Of a stretch of DNA of 64,000 bases, positions 26,759 through 34,738 are shown in pieces (within the stretch, counting starts at the first letter, position 1; each line of letters opens with the position of its first letter). The translations under genes were made by a program, and so were the position numbers. Origin of the DNA: Hyphomicrobiales bacterium (GTDB lineage: Bacteria; Pseudomonadota; Alphaproteobacteria; Rhizobiales; Rhizobiaceae); contig UCEY01000004.1 in the NCBI GenBank assembly GCA_900471605.1, positions 16,434 to 80,433 on the forward strand. Reading direction: 5' to 3'. The notes under the pieces were generated by a model, which had not been told where the DNA came from, ran no database searches, and saw only the letters and a program-made list of their open reading frames with translations.

Positions 26759-27910
26759 ATGGAACTGCAACTCAGCGACGAGCAGAAGCTCATCCTCGAA
26801 AGCGCCCAGCGTTACGCAACGGAGGAATATACCTTCGACAAGCGCCGCAAGCGCGTTGCCGAAGGCGTCACCATCGACCGCGCCGCCTGGAGCCAGTTGG
26901 CGGAACTCGGCTGGTTCGGCATAGGCGTGCCGGAAGCGGCCGGCGGCTTCGGCGCCTCGACCATCGAAAATACGCTGATCGCCGAAACGCTCGGCAAGGC
27001 GCAGGCGCTGGAACCCTACACGATGTGCGGCGTGTTCCCGGCGCGCCTCCTGACGGCGTTCCGCCAGAACGAGGCTGCGCAGGCTGCGCTCGAAAACCTG
27101 ATTTCCGGCGAGGCGCTGGTTGCCGTCGCCTGGTCCGAAGCCATTTCCCGCGGCGACCCGCTCGCCATCGAGACCAAAGCAAGTAGGACGGCCGACGGCT
27201 GGGTCCTTTCAGGGCGCAAGACGCTGGTGGTCGGCGGCGACGCCGCGGACCTCTTCCTGGTGACGGCGCTCGAAGACGGCAAAAACGGGACCGAAGGCCT
27301 GCGTCTCTTCCTGATCGGTAAGTCCGTCGCAGGACTTTCGCCCGAAGGCGACAAGCTGATCGACTGGACTTCGGGCGTCGATCTGGTCCTCCAAGACGTG
27401 AAGGTCGATCAAAGCACGCTTCTCGCCTCGGGCGAGGATGCTCTGGCGGTGCTTTCCTCCAGTCTCGACGAAACCGCCGTCGTCCTCTGTGCCGAGGCCG
27501 TCGGGGCCATGGAGGGTGCGATCGAGGTGACGTCGCAATATATCCGCGACCGCCACCAGTACGGCGTCTCCCTGTCGAGCTTCCAGGTGCTGCAGCACCG
27601 GATGGCCGATATGGTTATGGACATGGTGCTCGCCCGCTCTGCGGTCATGTGCGCACTGCAGGCCCTCGCCAATGCCGGGCCTGCCGAGCGCAGCGCCAAG
27701 GTCGCCGGCTGCAAGGCCTTCGTGACACGCATCGGCAAATGGGCAACCTCTCAAGGGATCCAGTTGCACGGCGGCTACGGCATCACCGAGGAATACAGCG
27801 TCGGGCAGTTCTACAAGCGGCTGCTGGTCATCGACAGTTTCCTCGGCCGGCAGGACTTCCAGCTCGAGCGTTATACGAAATGGATGATCTCCGGGCTGTC
27901 CGCCACATGA
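26759..27910 (+). CDS. acyl-CoA dehydrogenase, small-subunit type
   Basis: 383-aa acyl-CoA dehydrogenase homologue, more divergent than its neighbour. It keeps GVPEAAGGFG near residue 60, the RDRHQYGVSLSSFQ FAD-binding segment near 263, and HGGYGITEEYSVG near 337. The mid-domain flavin loop is poorly conserved (WSEAISRGDP), as in small subunits such as PimD. It lies 11 bp after the large-subunit-like gene and is coupled by ATGA to the next gene, so a heteromeric dehydrogenase is likely. That is family knowledge plus context, not demonstrated. Confidence 0.88.
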   Translation: MELQLSDEQKLILESAQRYATEEYTFDKRRKRVAEGVTIDRAAWSQLAELGWFGIGVPEAAGGFGASTIENTLIAETLGKAQALEPYTMCGVFPARLLTAFRQNEAAQAALENLISGEALVAVAWSEAISRGDPLAIETKASRTADGWVLSGRKTLVVGGDAADLFLVTALEDGKNGTEGLRLFLIGKSVAGLSPEGDKLIDWTSGVDLVLQDVKVDQSTLLASGEDALAVLSSSLDETAVVLCAEAVGAMEGAIEVTSQYIRDRHQYGVSLSSFQVLQHRMADMVMDMVLARSAVMCALQALANAGPAERSAKVAGCKAFVTRIGKWATSQGIQLHGGYGITEEYSVGQFYKRLLVIDSFLGRQDFQLERYTKWMISGLSAT

Positions 27911-28329
27911 GCGCCGACGCGCCAACCTTCGAACCCGGCGAAACCCTGACGCCGCTTTTCACGGGCCAGATATTGCGACATCACCTGGTCGAATGGTGCG
28001 CCGCGGAGAACGACTACTACAATATCCACTACGACGACCGCGCCGCCCGCGAGATGGGTCTCGCAGGCGCACCGATCCAGGGTACCTACAAATTCGCCCT
28101 GTTCGGTCAGATGCTCGACCGGTGGCTTGCGGGCCGCGGCACAGTCGTGCGGATATCGGCCAGCTACCGGCAAGCGGATTTCGAAGGTGCGGCGCTGGAA
28201 ATCCGTTGTGAGGTGACGGAACGACAGGGTTCCGTTGTGACTGTCTCGCTTGTTGTCGTCAATGAGGCCGGCGAGCGCACGACGACCGGGCAGGCCATCA
28301 TCAGGCTTTTCGAAGAGCCGATCCGATAA
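27907..28329 (+). CDS. MaoC-like hotdog dehydratase
   Basis: 140-aa single-hotdog protein. ENDYYNIHYDDRAAREMGLAG near residues 32-53 carries the MaoC/R-hydratase Asp and His pattern, followed by APIQGTYKFAL. It would hydrate the enoyl-CoA made by the two-subunit dehydrogenase upstream, to which it is ATGA-coupled. This may be the true hydratase of the pathway, since the window's crotonases lack hydratase glutamates. Confidence 0.83.
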   Translation: MSADAPTFEPGETLTPLFTGQILRHHLVEWCAAENDYYNIHYDDRAAREMGLAGAPIQGTYKFALFGQMLDRWLAGRGTVVRISASYRQADFEGAALEIRCEVTERQGSVVTVSLVVVNEAGERTTTGQAIIRLFEEPIR

Positions 28330-28348
28330 ATTACAGCTGGAGAAAATC

Positions 28349-28777
28349 GTGTCCGAATCGGCCGTATCCGTCGAAGAATTGCAAACGATGGCGGACCGTT
28401 GTCCGTTCAATGCCTGGCTCGGCCTGCGCATCCTGTCGGTGGGTCACGGGGAACTGGAGGCTGCCGCAGTCTGGCGGGACGAAATGATGGGCGCGCCTGA
28501 GCGCAAGCTGATCCACGGCGGCGTGCTCGCCTCGCTGGTCGATGCCGGCGGCGATTATGCCATCGCAACGGCGCTCGGCCACGCTTCGCCCACGGTGGAT
28601 CTCCGGACCGACTATCACCGCATCGCCGCTTATGGTGACCTCAGGATATCAGCGAAGGTGGTCAAGCTGGGCAAGACCGTGACGACGGCGGATGCTTCGA
28701 TTTTCGACAAGGACGGGCGGCTCGTGGCAAGCGGGCGCGGCGTGTACCTCACCTCGCAATCGACACGTGAGGGCTAA
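28349..28777 (+). CDS. PaaI-family thioesterase (hotdog)
   Basis: 142-aa hotdog thioesterase. HGGVLASLVDAGGDYA near residues 59-74 is the PaaI-type active-site helix with the catalytic Asp; TVDLRTDYHR forms the following strand. The start is a GTG at 28349, 6 bp after GGAG; there is no ATG near it. It ends the rightward ACAD-ACAD-MaoC-thioesterase operon and could release CoA from dead-end thioesters. Confidence 0.85.
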   Translation: MSESAVSVEELQTMADRCPFNAWLGLRILSVGHGELEAAAVWRDEMMGAPERKLIHGGVLASLVDAGGDYAIATALGHASPTVDLRTDYHRIAAYGDLRISAKVVKLGKTVTTADASIFDKDGRLVASGRGVYLTSQSTREG

Positions 28778-28798
28778 CGACGCCTCTCCTTCAATGCC

Positions 28799-29569
28799 TT
28801 ATTGTGCCGTGAATCCCCCGTCGATCGGCAGCGCGATCCCATGGATGTTTGAAGCCGCCGGCGAGCAGAGGAAGAGAATGGGCGCGGCCGCTTCCGCGAG
28901 GCTGCCCATGCGGCCTGTCGACGGATAGAGTGCTGCCATTCTGGCATCCCAGGCGTCGGGCTCGAAGGTCGCCTTAAAGGCCAGCGCCATATCGCTTTCA
29001 TGCGCGGCCGGGCAGATGCAGTTGATGCGCACCCCCCTGCGGCCATAATCGATGGCCGCAGATTTCGTCATGCCGATGACAGCATGCTTTGCGCCCGTAT
29101 ATTCGAAATTGTTCGGCGCACCCCGCAATCCGGCCTTGGACGACAAGTTCACGATCGAGCCGCCGCCGGCTTCGATGATATGAGGAATGGCATATTTCAT
29201 GCCGAGGAAGACACCTCGTGCATTGACTACAAAGACCGCATCGAACTCTTCATTCGAGACGTCGCAGAGAGGCTTGCCAACGGTTCCCAATCCCGCATTG
29301 TTGATCAGGATGTGCAATGAACCGAAGCGTTCGACGGCGGTCTTCATCAGTCGTTCGACATCGTCCGCCTTCGCCATGTCGGCCTCGACCGCCAGAGCCT
29401 CTCCACCTTCGGCCGAAATGGCCGCCACCGTCTCTTCCAGACGGGCGATCGTGCGGCCGGCAAGGACGACCATTGCTCCGCAGCGGGCGAACTGCAACGC
29501 CGTCTCGCGCCCGATCCCGCTGCCACCGCCGGTCACAACGACCGTCTTGCCTTCAAATATGCCCCCCAT
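28799..29569 (-). CDS. SDR family oxidoreductase
   Basis: 256-aa classical SDR with TGGGSGIG near residues 13-20, NNAG near 90, catalytic Ser in NLSSKAG and Tyr/Lys in EYTGAK, and terminal LPIDGGF. The ATG at 29567-29569 gives the normal N-terminus. It is last in the leftward operon of split UGSC genes, ligase and CoA-transferase, starting 13 bp after the CoA-transferase stop; probably a hydroxyacyl-CoA dehydrogenase of that pathway. Confidence 0.9.
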   Translation of the reverse strand: MGGIFEGKTVVVTGGGSGIGRETALQFARCGAMVVLAGRTIARLEETVAAISAEGGEALAVEADMAKADDVERLMKTAVERFGSLHILINNAGLGTVGKPLCDVSNEEFDAVFVVNARGVFLGMKYAIPHIIEAGGGSIVNLSSKAGLRGAPNNFEYTGAKHAVIGMTKSAAIDYGRRGVRINCICPAAHESDMALAFKATFEPDAWDARMAALYPSTGRMGSLAEAAAPILFLCSPAASNIHGIALPIDGGFTAQ

Positions 29570-29582
29570 ATCGGCATCATCC

Positions 29583-30686
29583 CTATTGTGCGAACGCAGC
29601 CCGCCCCGGAAGCGGCCCCGCAGAGCCGAGTATCTCGGCATTGTGCTCGCCAAGCGCCGCGCCGGTCGAGCGGATTGAACCGGGGCTTTCGGACATTTTT
29701 GGCTGCGGTGCCGGCAGTACGGCCGGGCGGCCGTTCACCTCGGTGCGCAGCAGACTGCCGCGGGCGATGACCTGCGGATCAGCCAGCATGGCGTCTATAT
29801 CGTTGACCGGGGCGACGGGCAGCCGCTTCGCGACGAGAATCTCGAGAACGTCCGCCTGGCTGTGGCGCGCCACCCACGCAGCAACCGCCGCATCGGGATC
29901 TGTGCCGGCTTCGGCCCCGGCCAGTTGAGCCATTTCCGCGGCGTGGCGCGGCGTGCTTGCGGAAATCACCACATGCCCGCCGTCCGCCGTGCGATAGGCG
30001 TTGCGGATGCCGCCGCCAAGGCGGCCGCCTTTGCGTTGCGGCGAATTGCCCGGCGACCAGTCCGCGCAAGCACCCGAGATCGCCATCAGGATGGGCTCGA
30101 ACAGGGAGACATCGATCTCCTGGCCGGACCCGCCGCGCATGTCGCGCCAATAGAGCGCCGCGACCGTACCCATGGCCGCATTCATTGCTCCGATGGCATC
30201 TCCCAGGGCGACCGAGGACAGCATCGGTACATCGTCCGGCCGCCCGGTGAGCCCGGTCAGACCGCCGAAACCTTCGCCGATCGTGCCCGAACCCGGCCGT
30301 CCGGCATAGGGTCCAGTCTGGCCGAAGCAGGAAACGCTGACCATGACGAGGCGCGGATTGCGCGTTGACATGGCCTTCCAGTCGATACCGCGGCGTTCAA
30401 GCACCTCGCGTGGATAGTTCTGCACCACCACGTCGGCCGTCTCCACGAGCTTCAGCAGGTCCTCGCATCCAGTGGGCGTACGCAGGTCGAGCGTCAAGGA
30501 CTTCTTGTTGCGTCCGACGAGGCCCCACATGGCGGTGTTGCGGAAACTGTCGCCCTCGGGAGGTTCGACCTTGATGACTTCCGCTCCGAAGTCCCCGAGT
30601 AGCGTTGCAGCGAAGGGCGCGGCATAGAGAGAGGCGATGTCGAGCACGCGCAGGCCGGCCAGCGGCAAAGGTTTTTCGTGCGTCAT
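29583..30686 (-). CDS. family III CoA-transferase (CaiB/BaiF)
   Basis: 367-aa CoA-transferase. The catalytic Asp of formyl-CoA transferase is matched by Asp163 in ALGDAIGAMN, and GLVGRNKKSLTLDL near residue 55-68 is the family's CoA-binding stretch. It lacks the GHD motif of racemases, so it differs from the protein at 16072-17160. AAGGAAA precedes the ATG. It lies 8 bp after the ligase stop, in the split-UGSC operon, giving the operon two ways of making the CoA ester. Confidence 0.9.
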   Translation of the reverse strand: MTHEKPLPLAGLRVLDIASLYAAPFAATLLGDFGAEVIKVEPPEGDSFRNTAMWGLVGRNKKSLTLDLRTPTGCEDLLKLVETADVVVQNYPREVLERRGIDWKAMSTRNPRLVMVSVSCFGQTGPYAGRPGSGTIGEGFGGLTGLTGRPDDVPMLSSVALGDAIGAMNAAMGTVAALYWRDMRGGSGQEIDVSLFEPILMAISGACADWSPGNSPQRKGGRLGGGIRNAYRTADGGHVVISASTPRHAAEMAQLAGAEAGTDPDAAVAAWVARHSQADVLEILVAKRLPVAPVNDIDAMLADPQVIARGSLLRTEVNGRPAVLPAPQPKMSESPGSIRSTGAALGEHNAEILGSAGPLPGRAAFAQ

Positions 30687-30694
30687 AGGTTTCC

Positions 30695-32212
30695 TTAAAC
30701 GCGGCGCTGACGACCGGCCCAGTAAGGCTCCCGCAGCGCTCTCTTCAGTATCTTGCCATTTTCAAGCCTGGGCAGTTCGGTCTGGAAGACGATCCGCTTC
30801 GGCACCTTGTAGGATGCGAGACGCTCCCGCAGATAGGCGCGCAGGCCATCCTCTGTCAGGTCGCCGATTATCGCCAGATGCGCAGCAACCGATTCGCCGA
30901 ATTCGGGATCCGGAATACCGAAGACGGCCGTATCCACCACGCATGGATGGGACAGGATCGCCGCCTCGATTTCGGCGGGATAGATATTGACGCCGCCGGA
31001 AATCACCATGTCCGCGACGCGGTCGCAGACATAGAGGTATCCGTCTTCGTCCAGCCAGCCGATGTCGCCGGAACCGATCATGCCGTCGCGACCGATCCGC
31101 TGACGGGCAGCGTCGTTGCCGTGATAGGTAAAATCCGGCGTTCCATGCATGACGGTATGGATCTCGCCGATCGTGCCGACCGGCATTATCTTGCCCTCAC
31201 CGTCATAGATGCGGACCTCGCCGGTCGCGTAGGGCCGGCCGACGGATCCAGGCCTTTCCATCCACTCCGCGGAGTTGATCATGGTGACCGCCCCGGTCTC
31301 GGACGAACCGTAGCTTTCCCAGACGACCGGCCCGAACCATTCGATCATCGCCCGTTTGACGTCCTCGGCGCAGGGCGCACCACTATGGATCAGGAATTCA
31401 AGCGAGGACACGTCGTAGCGGGCGCGCACTTCCGCCGGCAGCCTCAGAAGCCGGACCATCATCGTCGGGACGAGATGCGTATGCGTGATCCGGTGCTCGG
31501 AAATCGCCGCAAGGAAAGCCTCGCCGTCGAAGCGGTCCATCACGAAAACCGAACCGCCGGCGCCGAAATAGGTCATCGATACGGCGAGGCTAAAAAGATG
31601 GTATTGCGGGCCTGTGACCAGCGCCCGCGCCCCTGGGCGCGACGGATAGAGGAGGTTGAGCGCATGCCGCCGCGCGGCGATCTCGCTTTCCGATTTCGGC
31701 ATGCGCCGCACACCCTTCGGATGTCCCGTGGTGCCGGAAGTGTAGATGATCGAGCTTTCCAGCCCGCTACCCTTGCGCTCGCACGTCACCGGCGTTGCCG
31801 CCAGTGCGTCGTACGAGAGACGGCCCGGCGTCTTGACATCAAGCGAGACCTGGATGACGCCATCGGCGATCTCGTCGCCGATGGCGGTGAGCAGCGCGTC
31901 CTCGCCGATAGTGACCTTGGCGTTGCAGTCCCTCAGGATATATCCCGCTTCCGCTGCGGTGAGATGCCAGTTCAGGGGCACAAGAAAGCCATCAAGTGAC
32001 CGCATCGCGGTTTCCGCTTCGAAGAAGCTGAAACCATTGTGGGCGATCAGCGCGACCGCATCACCGCGACCGACGCCAAGGCCCGCAAGAGCCTCGGCAA
32101 GCGATGCCGCGCGGGCGCGGATTTCCGCCGCAGTCCGCTTCCTATCGCCTACGATGACGAAGGGCTCTTCGTTCATGCAGGCATCCGCACTGGCTTGGTG
32201 GTTGTCAGACAT
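30695..32212 (-). CDS. AMP-forming acyl-CoA ligase (ANL superfamily)
   Basis: 505-aa ligase: IYTSGTTGHPKGV P-loop near residue 160, YGSSETGAV near 300, GSGDIGWLDEDG near 380, CDRVADMVISGGVNIYP near 395 and the C-terminal Lys in RLENGKILKR. Two starts are possible: ATG at 32210-32212 after a GGGGG stretch, or ATG at 32174-32176, which overlaps the upstream stop as ATGA. I list the longer one. Upstream in-frame sequence beyond this is out-of-frame overlap with the UGSC large gene and is not part of the protein. Confidence 0.88.
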   Translation of the reverse strand: MSDNHQASADACMNEEPFVIVGDRKRTAAEIRARAASLAEALAGLGVGRGDAVALIAHNGFSFFEAETAMRSLDGFLVPLNWHLTAAEAGYILRDCNAKVTIGEDALLTAIGDEIADGVIQVSLDVKTPGRLSYDALAATPVTCERKGSGLESSIIYTSGTTGHPKGVRRMPKSESEIAARRHALNLLYPSRPGARALVTGPQYHLFSLAVSMTYFGAGGSVFVMDRFDGEAFLAAISEHRITHTHLVPTMMVRLLRLPAEVRARYDVSSLEFLIHSGAPCAEDVKRAMIEWFGPVVWESYGSSETGAVTMINSAEWMERPGSVGRPYATGEVRIYDGEGKIMPVGTIGEIHTVMHGTPDFTYHGNDAARQRIGRDGMIGSGDIGWLDEDGYLYVCDRVADMVISGGVNIYPAEIEAAILSHPCVVDTAVFGIPDPEFGESVAAHLAIIGDLTEDGLRAYLRERLASYKVPKRIVFQTELPRLENGKILKRALREPYWAGRQRRV

Positions 32213-33276
32213 GTCCCCCACGAGTGAAGCATGGCGCAATGCAGCCCGCCCATGCCGCCGGCAACCATGACGAAGACTTCTTCCGGCTTCTGGATCAGAT
32301 GTACCCGCCCGTCGGCGCGGAGGCGCCCGCAGCGGTCGATCGGCTCGCGATAGACCGGATCGAGGAAATCGATCGGGATCGCCGCATAATCGAAGATCTT
32401 CTGCTGTACGTCCTCGATATTTGGAAACGCCTTGCCGATCACTTCGGCCCAGACCGGATTGATCGCCACCAGCGTTTCCGACCACTGCGAAGATGGCAGG
32501 AAGCCGTTGGCGCCCGGATAAGCGAGCGACTTGCCGATCATCTGCAGGAAATGGTCGGCGGTGTTGCCGATCATGTCGCAGATATTGGCCGTGCCCATCG
32601 CACCGTAAGCGGTAACGGCATTGCCCTTGACGCCGAGCCGTTCGCCGAGCGGCGCCCAGGGAGACTTCTCCTCCCATTCGCCGAAGACGATGCCGGAAAC
32701 ACGGCCGGGCGTGCCGTAGGTACTCTGCGAGGTGACGTCGATCACCTGGCCCGCGACGTTGCGGATCAGGAGGCGCAACGCGCGACCGATAGCGGGCGCC
32801 GGTCCGGCGACGCCGCCAAGGCAACCGGTCGCAAAGGGAATCTTCAACTGGTGGCGGATCGGCCCGTTGACGATCAGCGCCGGTACGACGGAGCCGGTCG
32901 TCGCGTTCAGCGACTGCAGTTCGAATTTCGGCTCTGCCATCGCCTCGACGGCAGCAATCAGCAGCGGCATCGATTCCGCCGGCGCCCCGGCCATGACCGC
33001 ATTGATGGCGATCTTCTCCACCGTGCACTCTGTGCGAAGCGGCAGCAGCGTTGCCACCACCTCGTCCGGAAAGCGGCCGCTCATCTTCAGGTGCATGCGC
33101 ACCCGGCCCTCCGTCGGCGGGATCAACGGCAGGCCGTCACCCCAGCCCTGCTCCATGGCGAAGGCAGTGAATTTCTCCGCGTCGAGCTCGGCTTCATGCC
33201 GCTGGCTGGACAGCCAGTCGATCTCGCACCCCGAGGGTCCGCAGGAACGATCGATAGTGGTCTCTTGCAATGTCAT
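32173..33276 (-). CDS. large partner of split UGSC system
   Basis: 367-aa protein of unknown function, homologous to residues of about 225-500 of the fused protein at 13341-15092: GWGDGLPLIPP at 44-54, VEKIAINAVMAG at 86-97, MPLLIAAVEA, TGSVVPALIVNGPI and AIGRALRLLIRN align without doubt. It has no signal peptide or membrane segment. Its start overlaps the end of the small UGSC gene by 83 bp in another frame, a long overlap; a shorter start cannot be excluded. Overlap and fusion elsewhere argue that small and large products work as one complex. Confidence 0.78.
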   Translation of the reverse strand: MTLQETTIDRSCGPSGCEIDWLSSQRHEAELDAEKFTAFAMEQGWGDGLPLIPPTEGRVRMHLKMSGRFPDEVVATLLPLRTECTVEKIAINAVMAGAPAESMPLLIAAVEAMAEPKFELQSLNATTGSVVPALIVNGPIRHQLKIPFATGCLGGVAGPAPAIGRALRLLIRNVAGQVIDVTSQSTYGTPGRVSGIVFGEWEEKSPWAPLGERLGVKGNAVTAYGAMGTANICDMIGNTADHFLQMIGKSLAYPGANGFLPSSQWSETLVAINPVWAEVIGKAFPNIEDVQQKIFDYAAIPIDFLDPVYREPIDRCGRLRADGRVHLIQKPEEVFVMVAGGMGGLHCAMLHSWGTCLTTTKPVRMPA

Positions 33277-33757
33277 GAACTTCAGCCTTCTGCCGGATGT
33301 CGAGCGGATAAGGGAGGATGTGGAGGCGAAGGCCCGAACGGCCGCCGCGCCGCGACAGGTTGCCGGCCAGTTCCTCGAAATGATCAGTCGCGACCGCAAC
33401 CGTCGGGATCGATTTCTTTGCGGCCCAGAGAGCGTCGTGAATGGTCCAGGACGTGCAGGAACCGCAATTGGCAAGACCCACCACGGCTGCATCGAGCGTG
33501 TCGGTAAAAGCGTCGAGCTCCTCGATCACGTGGGCGCCCACCTCGCCGGTACGGCCGCGGGCACGCCAGAACTTCACCGTGGCGCCGTCGCGCTCCAGCA
33601 TCTGGCCCCAGATCTCGGAAACCCAGTCCCAGGATCGCCAAAGCTCGTCGACACGGAAGCCGATTACTTTTCCAGCCAGGCTTTCGAGATCCGGACCGGG
33701 ATCGGAGATGTCGTCCGAGCGGTGGGATGTAGGATCGAGGATCAGGCCTCGGTTCAT
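33194..33757 (-). CDS. small UGSC-family-like protein (Cys form), split system
   Basis: 187-aa protein. LAGKVIGFRVDELW near residues 27-40 and LANCGSCTSWTIHDA near 95-109 match the N-terminal domain of the fused protein; Cys98-Gly-Ser-Cys101 replaces the Sec-Gly-Ser-Cys of selenoprotein members. AAGGAGA lies before the ATG at 33755-33757. First gene of the leftward operon that continues with its large partner, an acyl-CoA ligase, a CoA-transferase and an SDR. A 20-bp perfect palindrome sits 46 bp upstream. Function unknown. Confidence 0.78.
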   Translation of the reverse strand: MNRGLILDPTSHRSDDISDPGPDLESLAGKVIGFRVDELWRSWDWVSEIWGQMLERDGATVKFWRARGRTGEVGAHVIEELDAFTDTLDAAVVGLANCGSCTSWTIHDALWAAKKSIPTVAVATDHFEELAGNLSRRGGRSGLRLHILPYPLDIRQKAEVHDIARDHYRSFLRTLGVRDRLAVQPAA

Positions 33758-33802
33758 CGGAATCTCCTTTCGGGAATGAGACGCACAACGGGTAGCATCT
33801 CA

Positions 33803-33822
33803 GCATGTTGCATGCAACATGC
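33803..33822. promoter_or_regulatory. 20-bp perfect palindrome upstream of split UGSC operon
   Basis: GCATGTTGCATGCAACATGC reads identically on both strands. It lies in the only gap (67 bp) between the TIM-barrel gene and the UGSC small gene, 46-65 bp upstream of the latter's ATG, the right place for an operator over a promoter. Half-site TGTTGCA would suit a dimeric regulator such as a GntR protein; no such gene is adjacent. Confidence 0.6.
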
Positions 33823-33824
33823 AA

Positions 33825-34700
33825 TTATCCCCGATGGCGAATTTTTCGGTCGATAACGCCTACCGCAGTGATGCAGGCTGCTTCCGCGACGACGCCTTTA
33901 CCGGCCGCATAGAATTCCCACTCGACAAGTGCATCGGAGTTCTGCTCGTGAAGGTCCGACAGGATCGGGACAAAATCGATTTCCCCGGTGCCGGGCTCGA
34001 AACGTTCGGGGAAATCGGCGATCTGGATCGAAAAGACGTGGCCAGCCGCCGCAGCCGCGGAGGCCATCAGATCGCCATCCATGGCGCGGACGTGGTGGGT
34101 GTCGAAGACGAGCCCGAGCGCGGGATGGCCGATACCGGCGACCAGATGCATCGCGTCCCGCAAGTGGCGCAGGAGAAGGTCCGGCACCCGATTTCGGCTG
34201 ACCGTTTCAAGACCGAACCTGAGCCCTGCATCCGCCGCAATGGGAAGGACGGCATCGAGATGGGCGGCCATGGCGTCCAGTTGGCGATCGAAGGCGATGG
34301 TGTCGTCAGCCATGCTGGTAATCGTCAGCACTTCCGCACCAACGCGTTGCGCAGCCTTGATGCAGCCGGAGATTTCAGATCGGATGCGTGCGGCATTTTC
34401 TTCGCCTGGCCGCCCCCACCAGAGGCGCGGCCATTCTGCCGGACTGACGACGAAACTTCCGAAGCGCAGGCCATGGGCGCGCAGCCGTTCGCCCATGGCG
34501 GCCTGGACCTCGGGCGGGCGCAGGCGAAGCATGTTGTCGGCGATGCCGGCTAGGCCGAGCTTGGCGGCATGGTCGATATGGACGAGCGGGTCGTCGGTGC
34601 CAAGGGTCGCTCTGAGCAGCGGCGTGTCGGGCGAACGGATGCCCATGTGAAGTGCATGCGGCAGATGCCAGCCATTCTCTCTCGCGCTAGTCGTCTCCAT
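33825..34700 (-). CDS. sugar-phosphate isomerase/epimerase-like TIM-barrel protein
   Basis: 291-aa xylose-isomerase-like TIM-barrel (AP endonuclease 2 superfamily). Candidate metal ligands are Glu in FGLETVSRN, Asp/His in LVFDTHHV, and Glu in LVEWEFY near the C-terminus. Related proteins are hydroxypyruvate isomerases, inosose dehydratases and epimerases. GGGAGAG precedes the ATG at 34698-34700. It follows ETF-QO by 38 bp on the same strand. Reaction unknown. Confidence 0.82.
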   Translation of the reverse strand: METTSARENGWHLPHALHMGIRSPDTPLLRATLGTDDPLVHIDHAAKLGLAGIADNMLRLRPPEVQAAMGERLRAHGLRFGSFVVSPAEWPRLWWGRPGEENAARIRSEISGCIKAAQRVGAEVLTITSMADDTIAFDRQLDAMAAHLDAVLPIAADAGLRFGLETVSRNRVPDLLLRHLRDAMHLVAGIGHPALGLVFDTHHVRAMDGDLMASAAAAAGHVFSIQIADFPERFEPGTGEIDFVPILSDLHEQNSDALVEWEFYAAGKGVVAEAACITAVGVIDRKIRHRG

Positions 34701-34738
34701 GCCACGCGGCTCTCCCTTCCGCCGACCGTTCCGCCTTG

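Noticed and set aside
29583..30686. Second alpha-methylacyl-CoA racemase
   Set aside because: Lacks the GHD His and the ADxGGG context; instead has the Asp pattern of formyl-CoA transferases.
30695..33028. 777-codon open frame on the minus strand
   Set aside because: Only the part from about 32212 downwards is protein-like (acyl-CoA ligase). The first 270 or so codons overlap the UGSC large gene in another frame and have no family features.
32224..33507. 427-codon plus-strand frame over the split UGSC genes
   Set aside because: Antisense shadow; the minus-strand genes have homologues in the fused protein of this window and proper ribosome sites.
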